The notes under the pieces are model-generated. The model ran no database searches. It was not told the origin of the DNA and saw only the letters and a program-made list of their open reading frames with translations. From Chloroflexota bacterium (GTDB lineage Bacteria > Chloroflexota > Anaerolineae > Ardenticatenales > Ardenticatenaceae), in contig DOUV01000099.1 of the NCBI GenBank assembly GCA_003520455.1, forward strand, positions 4,791 to 17,321: DNA of 12,531 nt, read 5' to 3'. Position numbers and translations under genes: made by a program. Of this stretch, positions 7,672 through 12,531 are shown piece after piece. How positions within the stretch are numbered: position 1 is the first letter of the stretch; every line of letters starts with the position of its first letter.

Positions 7672-7804
7672 CGGCTCTCGTGCTAACCTCTGCAACACGG
7701 TGATCGCCGGCCGGCGTCGGAGACCCAGTGGCTCAGGCTCATACGCCTGACGGCCGACGACTTTCTCCTCGCCCCTTTTCAACGAACATGGAGCAGATGA
7801 CGTT

Positions 7805-8707
7805 ATGTTCAAATTCGAAGCAGAGCAGAAGGTTTACGATATTGGCGGTGTGCAGGTCGGCGGCCAGCCGGGCGAATGGCCGACAGTGCTGATTGCCAGC
7901 ATATTCTATCAGGGCGACCGGAACGTGATAGACGAAATGGCCGGGGAGTTCAACCGCGAGGCGGCTCGGGCGTGCATTGACGAGCTCGTGCGGGTGGCCC
8001 AGATGACCGGCACACCGGTCATCCTCGATCTGGTCGCTGCCAGCGAGCGGGCCATGGTCAACTACATTGACTTCGTCGTCGAGGAAACCGAGCTGCCGTT
8101 CGTGATTGACGGCACGGTCGAGCGTGTGCGACTGGCCGGAGCGCGGCACGTGGTCGAGCACGGCGTCCAAGCCCGTGCAATCTACGACTCCATCGGCACC
8201 ACGACCCGGGAGCACGAACTGGCCGCACTACGCGAGCTGGCGTTACCCACCACACTGGTGCTGGTCCTCGACAACCGCAGGCCAACCGTCGCCGGCCGGG
8301 TAAGTATTGCCCCCAAGCTTATCGACCTGGCCCTGTCCGCCGGCTTTCGACAACTGCTGCTCGACACAGCAGTGCTCGACGTGGTTGAGCCTGGTCCTGC
8401 CGGCAAGGCCATCTTCGAGTTGAAGCAGCGCTTTGGTTATCCAGGCGGTTGCTCGCCAACGCACACCCACCGCCATCGTTGGAAGAAGCGCCGTGGATTC
8501 GGCGATCTGGGTGAGCGCACCGCCAAGACCAGTACGGCCACCAGTATGCAAATACTCGGCGCGGATTTCATCATGTATGGCATCAAGCAAACCGAGATCG
8601 TCCCGGCCATGGGGATGGTAGATGCATTGATCGCATTTACCGCCATGCAAAACGGCGTCCAACCCAAAGATGACCGCCATCCGCTGTATACCATGTTTGC
8701 GACGTAG
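7805..8707 (+). CDS. MtrH-family tetrahydropterin:corrinoid methyltransferase
   Basis: This 300-residue protein has the MtrH start (FKFEAEQKVYDIGGVQVGG, 2-20), SIFYQGDRN at 32-40, LLLDTAV at 184-190, FGYPGGCSP at 210-218 and the C-terminal GADF...MVDALIAF (252-278). MtrH and relatives such as CmuB move a methyl group between a corrinoid protein and tetrahydromethanopterin or tetrahydrofolate; in a bacterium the folate form is expected. It is therefore the likely second methyltransferase, linking the corrinoid protein to the C1 pool. Oddities are a basic, His-rich stretch (THTHRHRWKK, 219-228), Asp128 where relatives commonly have Asn in a YNSI motif, and apparent single-residue losses near 258-268. 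The ATG at 7805 has only a weak GGAG (7790-7793), 11 bases away, but family N-termini support it. Confidence 0.92.
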   Translation: MFKFEAEQKVYDIGGVQVGGQPGEWPTVLIASIFYQGDRNVIDEMAGEFNREAARACIDELVRVAQMTGTPVILDLVAASERAMVNYIDFVVEETELPFVIDGTVERVRLAGARHVVEHGVQARAIYDSIGTTTREHELAALRELALPTTLVLVLDNRRPTVAGRVSIAPKLIDLALSAGFRQLLLDTAVLDVVEPGPAGKAIFELKQRFGYPGGCSPTHTHRHRWKKRRGFGDLGERTAKTSTATSMQILGADFIMYGIKQTEIVPAMGMVDALIAFTAMQNGVQPKDDRHPLYTMFAT

Positions 8708-8718
8708 CCAGCTGAGAC

Positions 8719-8723
8719 AGGAG
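8719..8723 (+). promoter_or_regulatory. Ribosome-binding site that decides a TTG start
   Basis: AGGAG lies nine bases before TTG at 8733. It selects this rare start over the in-frame upstream codon at 8670, which overlaps the end of the MtrH gene and has no such site. Confidence 0.65.
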
Positions 8724-8732
8724 ACGCGGGTT

Positions 8733-9320
8733 TTGAAAATCGCAGTGCTGTCGTGCGGCGCGCTGGCGCGAGAGGTGCGCCACATCTGCCAGAGCGAGCA
8801 ATGGCCGCATAAACTGTCTTTCGTCTCACCGCTGTTGCATCTGTATCCTGCCAAACTGCGCGCGGCGCTCGCCGACCGGTTGAGCGCACTCCAATATTCT
8901 TTCGATCGCACGCTGGTTGTGTACGGACAGTGCCTGCCCGACATGGATGGCTTTCTCGCGCCTTTCAACGCCTACCGGGTTCGCGGCGAACATTGTCTGG
9001 AGATGGTCGGCGGCGAGCGGTTCTGGACCATCATCGCGGAGTGCCCCGGCACGTACTTTCTCATCCCTAGCTGGACGCATTCCTTTGATTCGGCCATCGT
9101 CGTCGGCCTGGGGTTGGACAAGGAGCCCCGCATGAAGGAGTTGATGTTCCGCAACTACAGGCAGATCGTCTATTTCGACACCCTGTTGTACGGTGACCTG
9201 GACCATAAAGTAACCGAAATTGCGGCCTTCCTCAACCTGCCGCTGCGCATCGAGCGGGTCGGCGTAGAGGCGCTGCACGCCCGGTTGGCCGAGGCGCTGG
9301 CCACGGTCTCAACTCGATAG
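8733..9320 (+). CDS. DUF1638 protein of the methyl-transfer cluster, function unknown
   Basis: The product has 195 residues. It begins with KIAVLSCGALARE (2-14), the characteristic start of DUF1638 proteins. Further family-like positions are VVYGQC (62-67), GEHCLE (85-90), PGTYFL (105-110), LGLDKEP (126-132) and FRNY (139-142). Cys8, Cys67, His87 and Cys88 are candidate metal or cofactor ligands. DUF1638 genes recur beside corrinoid methyltransferases in methanogens and bacteria, but no activity is established that I know of. It starts 25 bases after the MtrH stop and is almost certainly co-transcribed. The start is taken as TTG at 8733 because AGGAG precedes it and homologous N-termini begin there. 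A role in corrinoid handling or in assembling the methyltransferases is inference. Confidence 0.85.
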   Translation: MKIAVLSCGALAREVRHICQSEQWPHKLSFVSPLLHLYPAKLRAALADRLSALQYSFDRTLVVYGQCLPDMDGFLAPFNAYRVRGEHCLEMVGGERFWTIIAECPGTYFLIPSWTHSFDSAIVVGLGLDKEPRMKELMFRNYRQIVYFDTLLYGDLDHKVTEIAAFLNLPLRIERVGVEALHARLAEALATVSTR

Positions 9321-9463
9321 TTGTGATTGGGGATCAAGCAGATAGCAAGACCCCGGAATCAATGGCGCCAACTCTTCTCCCTTGATGTGTGGTCCGGTCA
9401 GCGGCATCGGCTGGCCATACTGGCCCTGGAGCCCAAATCAGATCACAACAACGAGGTCTACAA

Positions 9464-11272
9464 ATGGCGGTCCCCGTCACCTTTCAACCAATGGGCCGCA
9501 TGGCCGAAGCCGCTCTCGAAGAGACACTGTGGACGGCGGCTCGTCGCGCGAAGGTCCTCCTGCCGTCAATCTGCGGCGGACAGGGCACGTGCGGCAAGTG
9601 CCGGGTGCGCATCTTACACGGCCGCGTCAGCCCGACCACGGAGATAGAAGCCGAACACCTCTCGCCGGAGGAACTGGCCGAAGGCTATCGTTTGGCATGC
9701 GAAACGTGCGCCCTTGGCCCGGCGGTTATCGAGACTCCCTTGATACGCGCGGACAAGCGCAAGAGTACGCTGCCGGATATTGACGCCGAGATCGAAGTCT
9801 CACCGGGCTTGAGCAAGGTTCACATTCAAACACCGCCTCCCTCGCTGGCCGACCCTCGTTCGGACGCGGCGCGCGTGACTGACACTCTGCTCGGCCTCGA
9901 CTATCCGGCGCCACGCCTCGATCTGGCGACGTTGCGCGCTCTGCCCAAGGCATTACGCGCCGCCGATTATCACCTCACCTGCGTCCTCAACAAAGACCAC
10001 CTGATCGCAATCGAGCCGGGCGACACCGCAACCGATTTCTTCGGCCTGGCCATCGACCTCGGCAGCACCACCGTTGCCGCCTATCTCGCGCACCTGGACA
10101 CCGGTGAGCGACTGGCGGCAGCCGCCACCACCAACCGGCAAACCGCTTTCGGTGATGATGTGATGAGTCGCATCGCACACGCCATGGCCGGCGGGTTGGC
10201 CGAGTTGCGCCAGGCGGCGTTAGAGACGTTAAATGCTCTCGCTCAGGAAGTATGTGCAGCGGCCGGCGTCGAGCCCACTTCGGTGTATGCCGCGACCATC
10301 ACCGGCAACACCTGCATGTTGCAGCTGCTGGCCGGGCTTAGCCCCGCTCACCTTGGCGTCGTCCCGTACGTGGCCGTGACCTCCGACCAGACGAATCTGA
10401 CAGCGAACGAGCTGGGATTAGCGATCCATCCGGCAGCGCAGGTATGGCTGTTGCCGGGCGCGGGCGCCTACGTCGGAGCGGACGCGGTGAGTGCGGTACT
10501 GGCCACCGGCATGTTCGCTTCCGACGAGGTGCAACTATTGATTGACCTGGGCACGAACGCCGAGATTGTGCTCGGCTCACGCCACGGTCTCATGGCCTGC
10601 GCCACCGCCGCCGGCCCGGCCTTCGAGGGGGCGCGCATCCAGTACGGCATGCGCGCCGCACCCGGAGCGATTGATCGGGTGTGGACCGAAGATGGAACCG
10701 TGCTCACACGCACGATCGGCCGCCGCCGACCGGTCGGGCTGGCTGGGACGGGCCTGGTTTCGGCGGTAGCGGCGCTGCGCAAGGGGGGGATGATTGACGA
10801 CCGTGGCCTGTTCCGCGAGCATAGACGTCTGCAGCAAGAATGGTGGGCGCCTGGTCCGTGCGGGCTGGAGTTGGTATTGGCACGAGCGACGAAATGGCGA
10901 CCGGCACTCACTTTGTCGCAGGCCGACGTGGGTGAATTCCAATTGGCCAAGGCCGCCGTGCAGGCTGGCATCAAGATTCTGCTGCAGAAGATGAGCCTCA
11001 GCGTATCCGACATCCGCCGGGTCTTACTGGCCGGGGCCTTTGGAAGCTTCATGGAGGTGTCCGACGCGTTGGCTGCTGGGCTGCTGCCAGAGGTGCCGGC
11101 CGAAGGTGTGCGAAGCGTCGGCAATGCGGCCGGTCTGGGGGCGATGATGGCCCTGCTCTCGGCCGAGAAACGGCAACTGGGCCGCGAACTCGCCCGTCAA
11201 ATCCACTACGTCGAGCTTTCGGCGGAGGCGGATTTCCACCGCCAGTTCGCCCGCTCGCTGCCCTTCGGTTGA
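9464..11272 (+). CDS. ATP-dependent reductive activator of corrinoid protein (RACo-like, 2Fe-2S plus ASKHA/DUF4445)
   Basis: This 602-residue protein returns accidentally oxidised Co(II) corrinoid to Co(I), using ATP and an iron-sulfur electron. Residues 5-95 are a plant-type ferredoxin domain with Cys37-x5-Cys43-x2-Cys46 and a fourth ligand at Cys79 or Cys82, binding one [2Fe-2S]. A middle region (about 100-190) precedes the actin-like ATPase core: AIDLGSTTV (196-204), TGNTCMLQ (280-287), IDLGTNAE (360-367), AAGPAFEGARI (382-392) and LLAGAFGSF (521-529). It lacks the C-terminal [4Fe-4S] motifs of methanogen RamA, so it groups with bacterial RACo and O-demethylase activators. GAGGT (9453-9457) lies six bases before the ATG; a reading from 9389 has no such site. 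It should act on the corrinoid protein at 5717. An upstream electron donor is not encoded here. Confidence 0.94.
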   Translation: MAVPVTFQPMGRMAEAALEETLWTAARRAKVLLPSICGGQGTCGKCRVRILHGRVSPTTEIEAEHLSPEELAEGYRLACETCALGPAVIETPLIRADKRKSTLPDIDAEIEVSPGLSKVHIQTPPPSLADPRSDAARVTDTLLGLDYPAPRLDLATLRALPKALRAADYHLTCVLNKDHLIAIEPGDTATDFFGLAIDLGSTTVAAYLAHLDTGERLAAAATTNRQTAFGDDVMSRIAHAMAGGLAELRQAALETLNALAQEVCAAAGVEPTSVYAATITGNTCMLQLLAGLSPAHLGVVPYVAVTSDQTNLTANELGLAIHPAAQVWLLPGAGAYVGADAVSAVLATGMFASDEVQLLIDLGTNAEIVLGSRHGLMACATAAGPAFEGARIQYGMRAAPGAIDRVWTEDGTVLTRTIGRRRPVGLAGTGLVSAVAALRKGGMIDDRGLFREHRRLQQEWWAPGPCGLELVLARATKWRPALTLSQADVGEFQLAKAAVQAGIKILLQKMSLSVSDIRRVLLAGAFGSFMEVSDALAAGLLPEVPAEGVRSVGNAAGLGAMMALLSAEKRQLGRELARQIHYVELSAEADFHRQFARSLPFG

Positions 11273-11295
11273 ACAACTTACTGAAAGCGTGTTGT

Positions 11296-11300
11296 GGAGG
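11296..11300 (+). promoter_or_regulatory. Ribosome-binding site that decides a GTG start
   Basis: GGAGG lies six bases before GTG at 11307. It argues against the longer reading from the GTG at 11289, which would place the site inside the coding region. Confidence 0.75.
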
Positions 11301-11306
11301 AAAACA

Positions 11307-12323
11307 GTGGACTCGAAAGAGCGCGTCGAAACGGTTCTTGCGTTGGGCGTTCCCGACCGTGTGCCAGTCTTTCCGCAGATCGGCGACCATGCCGGCATTC
11401 TGGCCGGATTACGCTACGATGCCATGTACCGTAACGCCGAACAGGCGGCTGAGGCCCATCTCGCAGCGTGGCGACGCTACGGTTATGACGTGGTGAGCAT
11501 CCAGGTGGAGCCAAGCTGGCCGGTGGCAGAAGCCTGTGGTGCAGAGGTGACGTATCCTCCTGACAAATGCCCGTGGATCACAAGAAATCCGGTGGAACAC
11601 GAGGATGCGCTGCGCGCCTTGCAGGTGCCCGACTTCCGCGCGACGCGCAGCACGGCCGTGCTGCTCGAGGGCACGCGACTGCTGGCCGAACGCGCCGACG
11701 CGCCGGTGGCGGCTTTTATGACCGGCCCGCTGACCTTCAGTTTGCAGCTGATGCCTTACACGCGGTTCATAACCGCTACCATCAAGAAGCGGGATTTTGT
11801 CAAGCAGCTGATTCGCACTTCTGTGGCCATCATCCGCGCCTACGGTCAGGCGCTTAGAGACGCCGGAGCATCCATCTTTGTACTCTGTGAACACGATGTA
11901 CAGATGTTCAGCCCGACCGACTTCAAAGAACTCTCCCTGGACTTCTTGCCAGAGCTGTTCGACCTGTATCCCTATACGCTATTGCACCTGTGCGGTAAGG
12001 TGACACCGCATCTGAAGGCGAACCTGAATACCCTACGCGCGTTGAACGGGCTGAACATGATCAACGTCGGGCCACATGTGGACATGGCGGCGCTGAAAGT
12101 GGCATTGGAGAGAAAAGTGGGTGTGGCCGGCAATGTCGATCACGTGCAACTCTTACCCCACGCAACGCCGGCCGAGGTGGAAGAAGCTGCCCGGCGCGCG
12201 CTCGAAGCTGGCAAGCCGGGCGGCGGGTTCATGTTGGCGCCGGGCTGCGAGATTACCGCCGACACGCCGCCAGAGAATGTACAGGCGTTCGTCGGCGCTG
12301 CCCGGAAGTATGGCGCTTGCTGA
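11307..12323 (+). CDS. UroD-fold corrinoid methyltransferase with canonical zinc site (MtaA/MtbA/CmuA-like)
   Basis: This 338-residue protein is a complete UroD-superfamily methyltransferase. It begins MDSKERVETVLALGVPDRVP, a typical opening for the family. The zinc site is intact: His227-Leu-Cys229 in LLHLCGK, and Cys314 in LAPGCEITADTPPENV. Spacing is similar to MtaA, where the ligands are His237, Cys239 and Cys316. The zinc activates a thiol or other acceptor, or binds the methyl donor, during transfer with the corrinoid. It starts 34 bases after the activator stop and is the last gene of the cluster in the window. It differs strongly from the UroD paralogue at 6449 and is probably not a recent duplicate. 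Which of the two demethylates the substrate cannot be settled here. True haem-pathway UroD is unlikely, given the HxC motif and the context. Confidence 0.92.
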   Translation: MDSKERVETVLALGVPDRVPVFPQIGDHAGILAGLRYDAMYRNAEQAAEAHLAAWRRYGYDVVSIQVEPSWPVAEACGAEVTYPPDKCPWITRNPVEHEDALRALQVPDFRATRSTAVLLEGTRLLAERADAPVAAFMTGPLTFSLQLMPYTRFITATIKKRDFVKQLIRTSVAIIRAYGQALRDAGASIFVLCEHDVQMFSPTDFKELSLDFLPELFDLYPYTLLHLCGKVTPHLKANLNTLRALNGLNMINVGPHVDMAALKVALERKVGVAGNVDHVQLLPHATPAEVEEAARRALEAGKPGGGFMLAPGCEITADTPPENVQAFVGAARKYGAC

Positions 12324-12531
12324 GAGCTTCCGCCCTACACCCGGCGATGCCCAGGCACGGTTTGCTTCGGGACTGACCGGCTTCGTCCGAAGACCATCAC
12401 AGAGCGGGCAACACGCTGGCGCAAGGTGTTGTGCTAAGGAGCTAGCGCGCCGGTCAAGACGTCAGCCTTCCGAAGTCTGGTAGGGACCGTGCTGGCCCAC
12501 AGCGCGCTCCGACGAGGTGATCGAGGCGGGC

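Noticed and set aside
7716..7732. B12-box-like string GTCGGAGACCCAGTGGC before the MtrH gene, suggesting a cobalamin riboswitch
   Set aside because: Only part of the box matches. I found no convincing remaining cobalamin-riboswitch core in the gap, and the position is mid-cluster. Similarity is probably chance; a covariance-model scan (Rfam Cobalamin) would decide.
12310..12483. Short plus-strand open frame overlapping the end of the last UroD gene
   Set aside because: No ribosome site and low-complexity composition. It is part of a shadow frame of the UroD gene.

Overview
This is a GC-rich bacterial window. Its defining feature is a plus-strand cluster of six genes (5717-12323) for corrinoid (vitamin B12)-dependent methyl transfer. 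No rRNA, tRNA or phylogenetic marker gene is visible. Corrinoid methyl-transfer enzymes, an MtrH-family enzyme and a butyryl-CoA-type dehydrogenase suggest an anaerobic or facultatively anaerobic acetogen-like or methylotrophic bacterium. Chloroflexota or a similar deep lineage is possible but is only a guess.

Left part (1-3807): an almost perfect 18-bp stem-loop lies at the edge (28-67). Next is a stand-alone SpoIIE/PP2C-type phosphatase with an N-terminal DksA-like zinc-finger motif (257-1288, plus). On the minus strand follow a small two-helix ion-channel-like membrane protein (1573-1950) and an acyl-CoA dehydrogenase (2172-3329). The 480 bases upstream of the dehydrogenase hold no supported gene.

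Middle part (3808-5716): a minus-strand regulator (3808-4557) has an excisionase/MerR-type helix-turn-helix and a C-terminal region resembling the MEDS sensory domain of DcmR. Just upstream is a truncated, frameshifted remnant of an IS4-type transposase (4577-4797). Beyond it are three TGTATG repeats spaced exactly 10 bp apart (4844-4873). An 838-base gene-free stretch (4879-5716) follows. It holds a perfect 8-bp hairpin, a 13-bp palindrome and a 527-bp segment bounded by perfect 12-bp inverted repeats (5121-5647).

Right part (5717-12323): in order, a corrinoid protein, a UroD-fold methyltransferase whose usual His-x-Cys zinc motif reads His-Tyr-Tyr, an MtrH-family methyltransferase, a DUF1638 protein with a TTG start, a RACo-like ATP-dependent reductive activator of corrinoid proteins, and a second UroD-fold methyltransferase with the canonical zinc residues.

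Proposed working model (inference): one UroD-type enzyme demethylates an unknown substrate onto the corrinoid protein. MtrH passes the methyl group to or from a tetrahydropterin. The activator rescues Co(II) to Co(I). This resembles the chloromethane enzymes CmuA and CmuB with CmuA split into separate proteins. A DcmR-like regulator next door makes a halogenated or other C1 substrate an attractive but unproven idea.

The last 208 bases (12324-12531) show no supportable gene.
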